Notes: generated by a model from the letters alone, not told the origin. 64,000 bases of DNA from Pelagibius sp037652055 (GCF_037652055.1 NZ_JBBKAH010000004.1:62001-126000); one strand, 5' to 3'. Positions 35,112 to 44,072 are shown, counted from the stretch's first letter. A program made the numbers and translations.

Positions 35112-35133
35112 GTCTTTGCTGAAGCGCAAAGAC
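35112..35133. promoter_or_regulatory. Inverted repeat between cupin gene and norB
   Basis: GTCTTTGC and GCAAAGAC form 8-base arms around six bases, about 43 bases after the cupin stop and 95 before norB. It could be a terminator stem without a T tract or an operator for norB. Confidence 0.35.
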
Positions 35134-35227
35134 CGGACCGGCGTATCGGGTTAACTCGTGCGGGTGATCCATCAAACCCAAGGGGAAACGGCCCGGCCGG
35201 ACACCGGCGGGCCGAGGCAGGCACAAA

Positions 35228-37528
35228 ATGAACTCCACTAAGAAGCTCTGGATCGTCCTGGCGATCCTCCTGATCTCCAGCTTTTCCGTCCTGCTGTGGT
35301 CCGGCGGGCAGATCTATCAGCAGGCACCACCGATGCCGGAAAGAGTCGAGGTGGTCGGAGGTCAGACCCTCTACACACGCGCCGATATCGAGACCGGACG
35401 TCAGGTCTGGCAGTCGATCGGCGGCATGCAGCTCGGTTCGATCTGGGGGCACGGCGGCTACGTCGCGCCGGACTGGAGCGCCGACTGGCTGCACCGGGAA
35501 GCCATCGCCCTGATGGACATCTGGGCCCAGGAGAGCGGCGCGGCTGACTACGCCAGCCTCAATCCGGAGGAGCAGGCGGGACTGGAGCGGCGGCTGAAGA
35601 GCCAGCTCAGGGTCAATACCTACGATCCGCAGACCGGCGTCGTCATCATCAGCATGGAACGCGCCGCCGCGGACAAGGCGGTCTCCGCTCACTATGAAAG
35701 CCTGTTCGGCGTCGATCCCGCTACCGCGGATCTGCGCGAAGCCTACGCGATGAAGAACGACACGATCCCGGATCCGGAGCACCGCCGGCTTCTGGGAGCC
35801 TTCTTCTGGTGGACCGCCTGGGCGGCGGTTACCGAGCGCCCGCAGAGCGACATCACCTACACCAACAACTGGCCGAACGAGCCGCTAGTCGGCAACCATC
35901 CGCCGACCAACACCTATCTCTGGTCGGTCTTCAGTGTGCTGTTCCTGCTGGCCGGCATCGCGCTGCTGGGCTGGCACTACGCCGTGAATGCGGACCACCG
36001 GGACGGACACATGCCGCCGGCAGAGGATCCCTGGAACAAGGTCTGGGTGACACCCTCCATGTCGGCGACCGCCAAGTACTTCTGGCTCGTCATGGCGTTG
36101 TTCCTGGTGCAGATCCTGTTGGGCGCGATTACCGCTCATTATCAGGTCGAAGGCCAGGACGCCTACGGCTTCGCGCTTTCCGAGGTGCTGCCCTATTCGC
36201 TCAGCCGGACCTGGCACACCCAGCTCGCGGTGCTGTGGATCGCCGTCGCCTGGCTCGGCACCGGCCTCTACGTCGCGCCGGCGGTATCGGGACATGAGCC
36301 ACGTTTCCAGCGGCTGGGCGTCAACTTCCTCTGGACCTGCCTGCTGGTCATCGTGGTTGGCGCGTTCTCCGGCCAATGGCTGGCGGTGATGCAGACCCTG
36401 GGGTTGGACCTGAACTTCTGGTTCGGCCACCAGGGTTGGGAATACGCCGACATCGGCCGCTTCTGGCAGTGGTTCCTGTTCATCGGGCTTATGCTCTGGC
36501 TGGTTCTCGTGGGACGCGGACTTTGGCCGGCGCTGCAGAAGGGCGCGGAGTCCCGGTCGATCGTCGGACTGGTTTTCCTGTCGACGGTGGCGATCGGCGT
36601 GTTTTTCGGCGCCTCGCTGATGTGGGGGGAGAAGACGCACCTGTCGATCGTCGAGTACTGGCGCTGGTGGCTGGTCCACCTGTGGGTCGAAGGCTTTTTC
36701 GAGGTCTTTGCCACCGCGGTCATCGCCTTCCTGTTCACGCGTCTGGGGCTGCTGGCGATCCGCACGGCAACGGTTGCGGTGCTGTTCGCCACCATCATCT
36801 TCATGGCCGGCGGTGTTCTGGGCACCATGCACCACATCTACTTCGCCGGAACGCCGACGGTGGTGCTGGCCCTGGGAGCGAGCTTCTCGGCGCTGGAGGT
36901 GGTGCCTCTCGCCTACATCGGCTTCGAAGCGCATCACATCTATAAGCTGAGCGGCGCGACGCCCTGGGTGCAGCGCTACCGCTGGCCGATCCGCTTTTTC
37001 ATCGCGGTGGCCTTCTGGAATCTGGTGGGGGCCGGCCTGTTCGGTTTCCTGATCAACCCGCCGCTTTCGCTCTACTACATGCAGGGCCTCAACCTCACGC
37101 CGCTGCACGGCCATACGGCTCTCTTCGGGGTGTACGGCATACTGGGCATCGGCCTGCTGTTGTTCTGCCTGCGTGGGCTGAAGCCGCAGGCGGTGTGGAA
37201 CGAGAGCCTGCTGCGGATCGGCTTCTGGGGGCTCAACATCGGCCTTAGCTTGATGGCGCTGCTGACGCTGCTGCCCCTGGGAACGATCCAGCTGTTCGCA
37301 TCCATTGAGCATGGTTACGCCTATGTGCGGTCGGCCGAATTCATGCAGCAGCCCTTCGTCGATCTGCTGGTGTGGCTGCGCATGGTCGGCGATGTCATCT
37401 TCAGCATCGGCGCCCTTTCCCTAGCGGCCTTCGTGGCCAGCCTGTGGCTCGCCCCGCGTAGCGAAGGCAAGCATCCGGACCCCAACCTGGCCCGGCGTCT
37501 CGGGGATTCCCCCGCGGCGGGCCGCTAG
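35228..37528 (+). CDS. norB: Quinol-dependent nitric oxide reductase
   Basis: This 766-residue integral membrane enzyme reduces two NO to N2O using quinol. The length, the N-terminal extracytoplasmic extension (GGMQLGSIWGHGGYVAPDWSADWL) and the roughly 14 membrane helices identify the single-subunit qNOR type rather than cytochrome c-dependent NorBC. Conserved metal-ligand and catalytic segments include TWHTQLAVLWIAVAW, LWVEGFFEVFATA, GTMHHIYFAGTP and LHGHTALFGVYG. It serves NO detoxification or denitrification. The NsrR-like, NnrS and globin genes that follow support a NO-defence role. Confidence 0.95.
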   Translation: MNSTKKLWIVLAILLISSFSVLLWSGGQIYQQAPPMPERVEVVGGQTLYTRADIETGRQVWQSIGGMQLGSIWGHGGYVAPDWSADWLHREAIALMDIWAQESGAADYASLNPEEQAGLERRLKSQLRVNTYDPQTGVVIISMERAAADKAVSAHYESLFGVDPATADLREAYAMKNDTIPDPEHRRLLGAFFWWTAWAAVTERPQSDITYTNNWPNEPLVGNHPPTNTYLWSVFSVLFLLAGIALLGWHYAVNADHRDGHMPPAEDPWNKVWVTPSMSATAKYFWLVMALFLVQILLGAITAHYQVEGQDAYGFALSEVLPYSLSRTWHTQLAVLWIAVAWLGTGLYVAPAVSGHEPRFQRLGVNFLWTCLLVIVVGAFSGQWLAVMQTLGLDLNFWFGHQGWEYADIGRFWQWFLFIGLMLWLVLVGRGLWPALQKGAESRSIVGLVFLSTVAIGVFFGASLMWGEKTHLSIVEYWRWWLVHLWVEGFFEVFATAVIAFLFTRLGLLAIRTATVAVLFATIIFMAGGVLGTMHHIYFAGTPTVVLALGASFSALEVVPLAYIGFEAHHIYKLSGATPWVQRYRWPIRFFIAVAFWNLVGAGLFGFLINPPLSLYYMQGLNLTPLHGHTALFGVYGILGIGLLLFCLRGLKPQAVWNESLLRIGFWGLNIGLSLMALLTLLPLGTIQLFASIEHGYAYVRSAEFMQQPFVDLLVWLRMVGDVIFSIGALSLAAFVASLWLAPRSEGKHPDPNLARRLGDSPAAGR

Positions 37529-37535
37529 GGCAGGG

Positions 37536-37576
37536 CAGGGTCAGGTGGTATCGCCTCGGCGGTCTACCTGACCCTG
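37536..37576 (+). terminator. Hairpin between norB and sirB2-like gene
   Basis: CAGGGTCAGGT and ACCTGACCCTG form a perfect 11-bp stem with a 19-base loop just after norB. No T tract follows. It may end or attenuate the norB message before the SirB2-like gene at 37596. Confidence 0.5.
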
Positions 37577-37595
37577 TCAGCCGGGAACGCATCCG

Positions 37596-38000
37596 GTGAA
37601 CGCATTCTATCAGCAGATCCACCTGATTCATGTCGTGGCGGTGGCTACCAGCGGGACGCTGTTCCTCATCCGGGGCTTGGCGCTCAACCTCGGCGCGGCC
37701 TGGCCGCGTGCCGCACCGCTGCGTTATCTCAGCTACACCATCGACACGGTACTGCTGACCGCGGCACTGATGCTGACGACGATCATTGAGCAATACCCTT
37801 TCGTCGACGCCTGGCTGACTGTGAAGGTGGGACTGCTGATACTCTACATTTTCCTGGGCGTCATTGCCTTCCGTGAAGGGACCGCCCGGTGGTTCCGTTG
37901 GGCCGCTTTCGGCACGGCCCTGCTGACTTTCGGATTCATCGTATCCGTCGCCCGAAGTCACACACCCTGGGGCGTATTTTCGGGACTCGCCGGCGGCTGA
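37596..38000 (+). CDS. SirB2-family membrane protein
   Basis: This 134-residue protein has four hydrophobic helices and the SirB2 pattern: an N-terminal FYQQIHLIHVVAV segment, LRYLSYTIDTVLL and WLTVKVGLLILYIFLG. The family is often found near respiratory or NO-related genes, but its biochemical role is unknown. The start is a GTG at 37596. It sits between norB and the nsrR-like regulator. Confidence 0.8.
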   Translation: MNAFYQQIHLIHVVAVATSGTLFLIRGLALNLGAAWPRAAPLRYLSYTIDTVLLTAALMLTTIIEQYPFVDAWLTVKVGLLILYIFLGVIAFREGTARWFRWAAFGTALLTFGFIVSVARSHTPWGVFSGLAGG

Positions 38001-38043
38001 CCGCAGCCCGCCGGGCGGCGGGTCTTGGGTGCCGATCAAAAGA

Positions 38044-38070
38044 AGCATATAATATGCTGGAAACCAGCAT
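38044..38070. promoter_or_regulatory. Two overlapping palindromes upstream of nsrR-like gene
   Basis: AGCATAT-A-ATATGCT (38044-38058) overlaps ATGCTGG-AAA-CCAGCAT (38054-38070). Both are perfect inverted repeats, 28 bases before the Rrf2 gene. The first resembles the AT-rich site upstream of the globin gene at 38582. These are candidates for autoregulation by the NsrR-like protein. Confidence 0.6.
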
Positions 38071-38097
38071 TTACGGCTCTCCAGGTGATACCTGCCC

Positions 38098-38544
38098 ATG
38101 CGCTTGACCAGCTATACCGACTTCACCCTGCGGACCCTGATCTACCTGGGCCTGAACGGCAATGAACGGGCAACGATTCAGGAAATCTCGGAATGCTACG
38201 GCATTTCCAGGAATCACCTGATGAAGATCGTTCAGGATCTCAGCCACCAGGGCCTGATCTCGACCGTCCGCGGCAAGAGCGGCGGGATGTACCTGCTGCG
38301 GGACCCCGCGGAAATCAACGTCGGCGCGCTGGTGCGGCGGACCGAGGCGGACTTCAGGCTCGTGGAGTGCTTCGAGGCCGGGCCGAACGGCTGCCGGCTG
38401 ACGGGCGGCTGTGTGCTGACGTCGGCCTTGCGCGATGCCCTGGAAGCTTTCTTCGAGGTTCTGGACGGTTACACCCTTGCCGATCTGCTGAGGCCCCAGC
38501 GCAATCTGCGCCGTCTCCTGGGGATGAATTCCGCGATTTCCTGA
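38098..38544 (+). CDS. nsrR: Rrf2-family NO-sensing repressor, NsrR-like
   Basis: This 148-residue Rrf2 regulator has an N-terminal winged helix (about 1-65) and three cysteines, C91, C99 and C105, in the region where NsrR binds its iron-sulfur cluster. NO destroys the cluster and relieves repression of NO-detoxification genes. The neighbours (norB, globin, NnrS) fit this role strongly. The spacing of the first two cysteines is wider than in E. coli NsrR. Confidence 0.85.
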   Translation: MRLTSYTDFTLRTLIYLGLNGNERATIQEISECYGISRNHLMKIVQDLSHQGLISTVRGKSGGMYLLRDPAEINVGALVRRTEADFRLVECFEAGPNGCRLTGGCVLTSALRDALEAFFEVLDGYTLADLLRPQRNLRRLLGMNSAIS

Positions 38545-38581
38545 ACTCTGCCGCGCCCCGCGACAGCCTGTCGCACAAAAG

Positions 38582-38601
38582 AAGTATTTTAAATATTGCT
38601 T
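38582..38601 (+). promoter_or_regulatory. AT-rich NsrR-like site upstream of globin gene
   Basis: AAGTATTTTAAATATTGCTT is an imperfect palindrome in an otherwise GC-rich gap, 57 bases before the globin start. Its TATTTTAAATAT core resembles known NsrR sites, and AAG(C/T)AT...GCT is shared with the palindrome at 38043-38058. It probably controls the globin-ferredoxin-regulator-nnrS operon. Confidence 0.55.
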
Positions 38602-38658
38602 TAAGGGGGCGGACGCCTAGATTGGTGGTACGGAGTTTCGCAGAGTTTCGAGGCAGCG

Positions 38659-39123
38659 ATGTCACAGCCAGCAGATCCCAGCGCACCAGGCCGGCCGCTC
38701 AGGCACCCCGTCCACGAGGACGTGGACGAGGCCATGGTGCGCCGGGTGGTCTTAACCTTCTACGCAAGGGTGCGCGCCGATCCCACCCTCGGCCCGATCT
38801 TCGACACGGAAATACAAGACGGTTGGGATCACCATCTCGCCAAGATGTGCGACTTCTGGTCATCGGTGATGCTGATGACCGGGCGCTACAAGGGAAAGCC
38901 CATGGTCGCGCACCTGCGGCTGAAAGACGTCCGGCCCGACCATTTTGAGCAATGGCTGACCCTATTCCGCGAGACGGCGCGCGCTGAATGTCCGAGACAT
39001 ATCGCGCAGCTGTTCATCGACCGAGCGGAGCGGATTGCGGAAAGCCTTCAGCTCGGCATGTTCTTCCAGCCCCATGCAGGGCAGGCGGGCGCCGTCCGGC
39101 TGCCCAGATCGGAGGCGTCATGA
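38659..39123 (+). CDS. Group III truncated haemoglobin
   Basis: This 154-residue protein resembles group III (P) truncated globins: RRVVLTFYARVRADPTLGPIF, then WDHHLAKMCDFWSSVML and VAHLRLKDVRPDHFEQWL with the probable proximal histidine. Such globins bind O2 and NO and are induced by NO through NsrR-type repressors. It overlaps the ferredoxin start as ATGA, so the two proteins are made together. Confidence 0.88.
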   Translation: MSQPADPSAPGRPLRHPVHEDVDEAMVRRVVLTFYARVRADPTLGPIFDTEIQDGWDHHLAKMCDFWSSVMLMTGRYKGKPMVAHLRLKDVRPDHFEQWLTLFRETARAECPRHIAQLFIDRAERIAESLQLGMFFQPHAGQAGAVRLPRSEAS

Positions 39124-39506
39124 CCTACGTCGTCACGGACCTGTGCATCAAGTGCAAGTACATGGATTGCGTCGAGGTCTGCCCGGTAGACAGCTTCTAC
39201 GAAGGCGCAAACATGCTGGTGATTCATCCCGACGAATGCATCGACTGCGGCGTGTGCGAGCCGGAATGTCCCGCTAAGGCAATCCTGCCCGACGCGGACC
39301 TGCAGGCGGAGCCCTGGCTGGATCTGAACAAACGCTTTGCCGAGGTCTGGCCGAACATCACGCTGAAAGGGCAGCCGCCGGCGGACGCGGATGCCTATCG
39401 GGATGAAGCGGGAAAGTTCGAGAAGTACTTTTCTGCGGAGCCAGGCGGCGAGCCGGATGATCCAGGTCCCAAGGCCGAAGCCGGTGCCGTTGTACAGGGC
39501 CGCTAG
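39120..39506 (+). CDS. fdxA: 7Fe ferredoxin, FdxA-type
   Basis: This 128-residue ferredoxin has CIKCKYMDCVEVCP and CIDCGVCEPECP, the spacing of [3Fe-4S][4Fe-4S] ferredoxins. A C-terminal extension of about 60 residues is usual for FdxA. The true start is the ATG at 39120; the open frame from 38988 is the globin gene read in another frame. The coupling with a globin suggests it may donate electrons to globin-dependent NO chemistry (inference). Confidence 0.9.
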   Translation: MTYVVTDLCIKCKYMDCVEVCPVDSFYEGANMLVIHPDECIDCGVCEPECPAKAILPDADLQAEPWLDLNKRFAEVWPNITLKGQPPADADAYRDEAGKFEKYFSAEPGGEPDDPGPKAEAGAVVQGR

Positions 39507-39533
39507 GTCGTCCTGTTCTGAGGCGAGGTGTGC

Positions 39534-40310
39534 ATGATGTTTCCGACAAAGAACATTGATCCGACGCAGTTGGATGCCGTCTGCTTGTTTTCCGGCATAG
39601 ACCACGCCGTGCGGGCCGAGGCGCTGCGGTCCGCCGAGTGGACGCGGGCGGACGCCGGGCGTCAGGTGTTCGAACAGGGCGGGCCGGCCGACGCGTTGTA
39701 CGTCCTCGCCGTCGGCCGCATCAAAGTAATCCAAGGGACCGCAGCGGGGCAGGAGGTCCTGCTGAACTACGTGGGGCCGAACGAGGTCTTTGGCTGCGTC
39801 GCTGTCTGCTCGGACGACAGCTATCCTGCCACAGCCACGGCGGTCGTGGATTCCTGGTCGCTTCGCTGGCGCCGCCAGGACATGGCAAAGCTGGTCGCGG
39901 ATCACCCTGTCATTGCTCTGAACGCCGTGCGCTATCTGACAGGACGCCTGACGGAGACCCAGATGCGGCTCTGCGAATTGCAGACCGAGCGTGTCGAACG
40001 GCGGATCGCGCACAACATTGTGCGCTTGATCTCGAAGGCGGGCCGCAACCATCCGGAGGGGATCGACGTGGATTTTCCGGTTTCCCGGCAGGACGTCGCG
40101 GAGATGGCCGGCACCACGCTTTACACGGCCTCGCGCATCCTCTCCGGCTGGCAGCAGAGGGGGCTGGTGGAACTGGGCCGGCAAAGGGTCACTGTAGTCG
40201 ATCCCCTTGCCATCGAAGAAATTGCCGAAGATGCGGCAAAGCGCACCTCGCCGTTCGGGCAAGCCTTCAAGGCAGGGCGCAGATCGGCTGATCCCCTATG
40301 CGCCAAGTGA
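39534..40310 (+). CDS. Crp/Fnr-family regulator, NnrR/Dnr-like
   Basis: This protein of 258 residues has an N-terminal cyclic-nucleotide-binding-type beta-roll (about 20-130) and a C-terminal winged helix (about 155-230; VSRQDVAEMAGTTLYTASRIL). It lacks the N-terminal cysteine cluster of Fnr, so it fits the NO-responsive NnrR/Dnr or related subgroup. I prefer the ATG at 39534 after GAGGCGAGG; a GTG at 39528 and an ATG at 39537 are alternatives. It overlaps nnrS by 13 bases. Confidence 0.85.
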   Translation: MMFPTKNIDPTQLDAVCLFSGIDHAVRAEALRSAEWTRADAGRQVFEQGGPADALYVLAVGRIKVIQGTAAGQEVLLNYVGPNEVFGCVAVCSDDSYPATATAVVDSWSLRWRRQDMAKLVADHPVIALNAVRYLTGRLTETQMRLCELQTERVERRIAHNIVRLISKAGRNHPEGIDVDFPVSRQDVAEMAGTTLYTASRILSGWQQRGLVELGRQRVTVVDPLAIEEIAEDAAKRTSPFGQAFKAGRRSADPLCAK

Positions 40311-41521
40311 CTCGCACCGTCCGGGGCGCGGCCGACGGGGCTTTCTTCAGCGAAGGACTGCGTCCGTTCTTCCTGGGAGGCAGCCTCTATGCCGTCGTCG
40401 CCTTGACGACGTGGATGGGGGCCTTGGCCGGCTGGTGGCGTCTGCCGATCGCTACGGATGCTCTTGCCTGGCATGCCCACGAGATGCTTTTCGGCTTCGC
40501 CCTGGCGTCCGTTGCGGGCTTTGCGCTGACGGCCATGCCGAACTGGACGGGTCGGCCGAAGTTGCAAGGATGGCCGCTTTGCATCCTGGCGGTTCTGTGG
40601 CTGTCGGGGCGCCTGGCCATGAACCTGTCTGAGCCGGCCGGTCTCTGGCTTGCCGCCGCGGTGGATCTGGCATTCCCCCTCGCAGTCGTGGTTTTCGCCG
40701 CTCATGAAGTGACGGCGGCCCGGTTCTGGCGGGGTATGATTCTGGTGACGCTCCTCACTCTGTTTTTGGCGGCGGACGGCTTGGTGCAGTGGGGGATTCT
40801 TCATGATCTTCCCGAATGTATCGCCGCCGGTGAGCGGTCCGGTCTTTCTGTCCTGGTCCTGCTGATCTCCCTTATCGGGGGACGCGTGATCCCCGCCTTC
40901 ACCGGAAACTGGCTGGAGGCAAGGAAACTGCCGCGCCCGCCGGCGCTCGGCTGGGTTGACCGGGCAGCGCTGGCGGCTACGGCAGCCGCTCTGCTGCTGT
41001 GGACCGTGCTGCCGGCGCAGAATGTAACGGCTGGCGCGGCGGGCCTTGCCGCGCTGCTGCAGGCCGTGCGCCTGTCGCGGTGGGGCGGTTTGCGAAGCTT
41101 GGCTGAGCCCCTGGTCTGGAGCCTGCATCTGGCGTATCTCTGGGTTCCGGCCGGCCTTGCCCTTGTCGCAGGATCCATCCTGTTTCCGGGCGGTGTGTCG
41201 GCGGTCGCGCCCGTGCATGCCCTGGCGGCCGGAGCCATCCTCGGAATGATCCTGGCGATCCAGACCCGGGCGACCCTGGGGCACACCGGGCGGCGGCTGC
41301 ACGCCGATGGTCTGGTGGCCGCCATCTATATTTCCGCCCATCTCTGCGCCGTGCTGCGCCTCGTGGCGGAGGTCGTCCCCGGATACTACACGGCTTTTCT
41401 CTCGGCTTCGGCGCTGTTGTGGATCGCCGCCTTTTTCCTGTTCCTGGTCCGGTTCGGCCCGATGCTGCTGCGACCGAGAGCAGATGCGAAGGTGGGGGTA
41501 CCAACCGCCGTGCGGGCTTGA
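40298..41521 (+). CDS. nnrS: NnrS-family haem-copper membrane protein
   Basis: This 407-residue protein has about twelve membrane helices. It matches NnrS in FFSEGLRPFFLGGSLYA, WHAHEMLFGF, RVIPAFTGNWL and the TRATLGHTGR segment. NnrS protects cells during nitrosative stress by limiting formation of dinitrosyl-iron complexes. It is the last gene of the globin-fdxA-crp-nnrS operon and converges one base from the next minus-strand gene, with no terminator visible between them. Confidence 0.92.
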   Translation: MRQVTRTVRGAADGAFFSEGLRPFFLGGSLYAVVALTTWMGALAGWWRLPIATDALAWHAHEMLFGFALASVAGFALTAMPNWTGRPKLQGWPLCILAVLWLSGRLAMNLSEPAGLWLAAAVDLAFPLAVVVFAAHEVTAARFWRGMILVTLLTLFLAADGLVQWGILHDLPECIAAGERSGLSVLVLLISLIGGRVIPAFTGNWLEARKLPRPPALGWVDRAALAATAAALLLWTVLPAQNVTAGAAGLAALLQAVRLSRWGGLRSLAEPLVWSLHLAYLWVPAGLALVAGSILFPGGVSAVAPVHALAAGAILGMILAIQTRATLGHTGRRLHADGLVAAIYISAHLCAVLRLVAEVVPGYYTAFLSASALLWIAAFFLFLVRFGPMLLRPRADAKVGVPTAVRA

Positions 41522-41522
41522 C

Positions 41523-43097
41523 CTACTCCGGCAGGCCCGCACGACGCAGACCGTCGGCAAAGAGCGTGAAGGACGGCGGATGATAGAGCGGGATCCAGCC
41601 GGTCAGATTTGAAATGCGCAGCGTGGGATCGAGTTTGCGAAGCCGATCCATTTCCTGGCGTGCTTGCGGCAGTCGTCCGGCAAGCGCGTGGCCCGCGGCG
41701 ATGATACTCGCGGCGATCAGAAAGCTGGGCAGGGCCGCAGAGGCCCTTTCGGCCCAGAGGATGGCGTCGTCGGGCCGCCCGGCCAGCAGATGGGCCATTG
41801 CGGTGCCCGCCTGCATGCGGAACATCTCCGAATCCAGGGGGCTGAGACGCATGGCGCGCTGAAACCGCTCAATGGCATCGTCGGGCTCATCCTTCCAGAT
41901 CCTGAGGAATCCGCTGAGGAACCATCCGACGGCAAAATTGGGGTTCAGAACGAGAGCGCGGTCCACCAACTCTATGCCGCCGTCTATGTCCCCGATGAAG
42001 TGAGCCAGGGCATGGCCGCCCCTGGCCAGCGCGACGGCATCATCCGGACCGAGTTCGATGGCGCGGCGGGCCAGTTGAACGCCCTCTTCAATCTCGTGGG
42101 GCCGATTTTCCATCCAGCCGTTGAACTTGCGCCAGAAATGACACCATGCCGCCATGGCATGGGCGGAAGCGAAGTTCGGATCCGCATCGATAGCCTTGCG
42201 GAAAAGGGGCTGCGCCCTGGTCACCCCATCGCGCGTTCCCTGGTGGATATCGGCCATGCCGCGCAGGTAGTAGTCGTAGGCGTCCAGGCTTTCCGTCGGC
42301 TTGTGCAGGGCCCGCTCAATTTCCGCGCGCTCCAGGCGGGGTGTAATGGCGCCCACCACCCCAGTGGTGACCTGGTCCTGCAGTTCGAAAATGTCGCCGA
42401 GGACACCTTCGAAGCGTTCCGCCCAGATGTGCGCGCCCGAATGCGCATCGATCAGCTGGCCCGTGATGCGAATACGGTCTGCTGACTTGCGCAGGCTGCC
42501 TTCCAATACGTAGCGGACGCCAAGTTCCCTGCCGACCTGCTTCACGTCGACGGTTCGGTCCTTGTAGGCAAAGCTGGAGTTGCGCGCGGTGACGAAAAGC
42601 CACCGCATCCGTGCGAGCGCTCCGATGATGTCCTCGACAATGCCGTCGGCAAAATAGTCCTGCTGAGGGTCGCCGCTGAGATTCAGAAAGGGAAGAACGG
42701 CAATCGAGGGTTTGTCCGGCAGCGGCAAGGGAAGCGGGTTGACCACCGCCGCATGGCGGGCGGGGGCTGTGGCTTGCCTGTCGGCCTGTTCTTCCATGAC
42801 CGAGCCCACAAAGCGAAACCCCTTTCGGGCGACTGTGCGAACCAGGCGTTGTTCTCCACCGCTGTCGCCGACCGCGCGTCGGACGGCGTTGATGTGACTG
42901 CTGAGCGTGGCCTCTGAAACGATGCGGCCATCCCAGACGGCATCGAGCAGGAGGTCCTTGCTGACGACGTGACTGCGGTTTTGCACCAGGTAAGTGAGCA
43001 GGTCGAAGGCAAGGGGGGTGATCGCTATGGCCGCGTCACCCCGAACCAGCTCCCGGCGGTCCAGGTCGAGGGTGAAGTCTTCGAAGAGATATCGCAC
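41523..43097 (-). CDS. Winged-helix regulator with TolB-like and TPR domains, second copy
   Basis: This 524-residue regulator is a paralogue of the product of 32816-34399. It has a CadC-type winged helix at the N-terminus, then a TolB-like domain beginning PSIAVLPFLNLSGD, then TPR-like repeats. I chose the GTG at 43097 with GGAG seven bases upstream, which matches the GTG start and length of the paralogue; the open frame to 43175 would add unrelated sequence. It is divergent from an NmrA-like gene, as in the first module, and probably regulates it. Confidence 0.85.
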   Translation of the reverse strand: MRYLFEDFTLDLDRRELVRGDAAIAITPLAFDLLTYLVQNRSHVVSKDLLLDAVWDGRIVSEATLSSHINAVRRAVGDSGGEQRLVRTVARKGFRFVGSVMEEQADRQATAPARHAAVVNPLPLPLPDKPSIAVLPFLNLSGDPQQDYFADGIVEDIIGALARMRWLFVTARNSSFAYKDRTVDVKQVGRELGVRYVLEGSLRKSADRIRITGQLIDAHSGAHIWAERFEGVLGDIFELQDQVTTGVVGAITPRLERAEIERALHKPTESLDAYDYYLRGMADIHQGTRDGVTRAQPLFRKAIDADPNFASAHAMAAWCHFWRKFNGWMENRPHEIEEGVQLARRAIELGPDDAVALARGGHALAHFIGDIDGGIELVDRALVLNPNFAVGWFLSGFLRIWKDEPDDAIERFQRAMRLSPLDSEMFRMQAGTAMAHLLAGRPDDAILWAERASAALPSFLIAASIIAAGHALAGRLPQARQEMDRLRKLDPTLRISNLTGWIPLYHPPSFTLFADGLRRAGLPE

Positions 43098-43304
43098 GTG
43101 ACAGCTCCGCAATCGACGGCCTGCGCCGCCCGGCTCGCCGGAGGTCTCACCGCCCGGAAGACCCTCGCAAGGCACGCACTTTGGACAAAGATTGAGTGTG
43201 AAAACAATAGAAATTCAAGCTCCCCGCAAAGCTTTCGAAGCACGCATTCAGCAAGGTTAGCCAAGAAGACGGCGAGAGCGTTTTCGCGGGCTGGAGAGCA
43301 TCTC
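43098..43304. promoter_or_regulatory. Divergent promoter region of second regulator module
   Basis: This gap between the regulator (-) and the NmrA-like gene (+) has an AT-rich core near 43195-43220. That core includes GAAATTCAAG at 43210-43219, which is the reverse complement of a sequence like CTTGAATTCC in the first module's gap. Confidence 0.4.
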
Positions 43305-44072
43305 TTGAATATTCTGATTATCGAAGGGGTCGGGCCGATCGGTCCCCATCTGGCGGAGCTTCTCGGCAATGGCGGCCACAGTGTGGAAGCCGCTTCGCCG
43401 GCTTCCATCGGCGGTACCGCCAAGAGCGAAATCAGTCCCCGCTTTGCATGCAAAGATGTAGTTATCGATATCTCCGATACACCACCGATTGTACCGCCGG
43501 CTTTTGCGGACGAAGCCACCCTGGCTTTCTTTGCCCCTCTTGGCGCCAACCTGCTGGCCGCCGAACGGAACGCGGGGGTGGGCCACCACCTGTCTCTGTC
43601 CATCGTCGGCGTCGACCGCTTTCCTGACAGTCCGAACTTGGCGGCGCGTACTGGACAGGAAAGTCGTCTTAGGGCGTCGGGGCTTCCCTACACGATTCTT
43701 CGGGCAACCCCCCTGTTCGAGTGCATTGCCGCCTTTGTCGAGGCCGGTGACCGGGGGGCGACGATCCATGTCTCCCCCGCTCTCATCCAGCCGGTGGCGT
43801 CTGCCGACGTGGCTGCGGTTCTGGCAAGGCTGGTAACCGAGCCGCCTCTCTATGGCACTCGAGAAATTGCCGGCCCGGAGCGTCAGCCGCTCGACGTGTT
43901 CGCGCAGCTTTATCTGGAAGCGAGGGGGGACGGCCGCCGGGTCATTGCCGACGTCCGGGCGCGCTACTACGGAGCTGTCCTGGATGACCGCTCTCTGCTG
44001 CCCGGCGCGGATCCGATCATCGGTTCAATCCGCTTCCAGGACTGGCTCGGCGGCGATGCGTCGCCTGCATGA
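43305..44072 (+). CDS. NmrA-like NAD(P)-binding protein, second copy
   Basis: This 255-residue atypical SDR is related to the product of 31810-32559. Both share LPYTILRATPLFE-type, ALIQPVASADVAAVLA and DVRARYYGAVLDDR segments. The N-terminal Rossmann glycine motif is degenerate (EGVGPIG), so cofactor binding may be altered. I chose the TTG at 43305 with GGAGAG six bases upstream. The frame open from 42969 runs over the divergent promoter and is not credible. Confidence 0.8.
   Translation: MNILIIEGVGPIGPHLAELLGNGGHSVEAASPASIGGTAKSEISPRFACKDVVIDISDTPPIVPPAFADEATLAFFAPLGANLLAAERNAGVGHHLSLSIVGVDRFPDSPNLAARTGQESRLRASGLPYTILRATPLFECIAAFVEAGDRGATIHVSPALIQPVASADVAAVLARLVTEPPLYGTREIAGPERQPLDVFAQLYLEARGDGRRVIADVRARYYGAVLDDRSLLPGADPIIGSIRFQDWLGGDASPA

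Noticed and set aside
35165..35174. FNR/NNR-like half sites TGAT-CC-ATCA upstream of norB
   Set aside because: The spacing is two bases rather than the four of an FNR-type box, so it is not a credible site.
35885..37312. Minus-strand frame of 475 codons opposite norB
   Set aside because: Gln/Arg-rich antisense shadow with no domain, lying opposite an unmistakable qNOR gene.
39048..41560. Minus-strand frames of 404 and 479 codons opposite fdxA, crp and nnrS
   Set aside because: No family resemblance; the plus-strand genes form a coherent overlapping operon.
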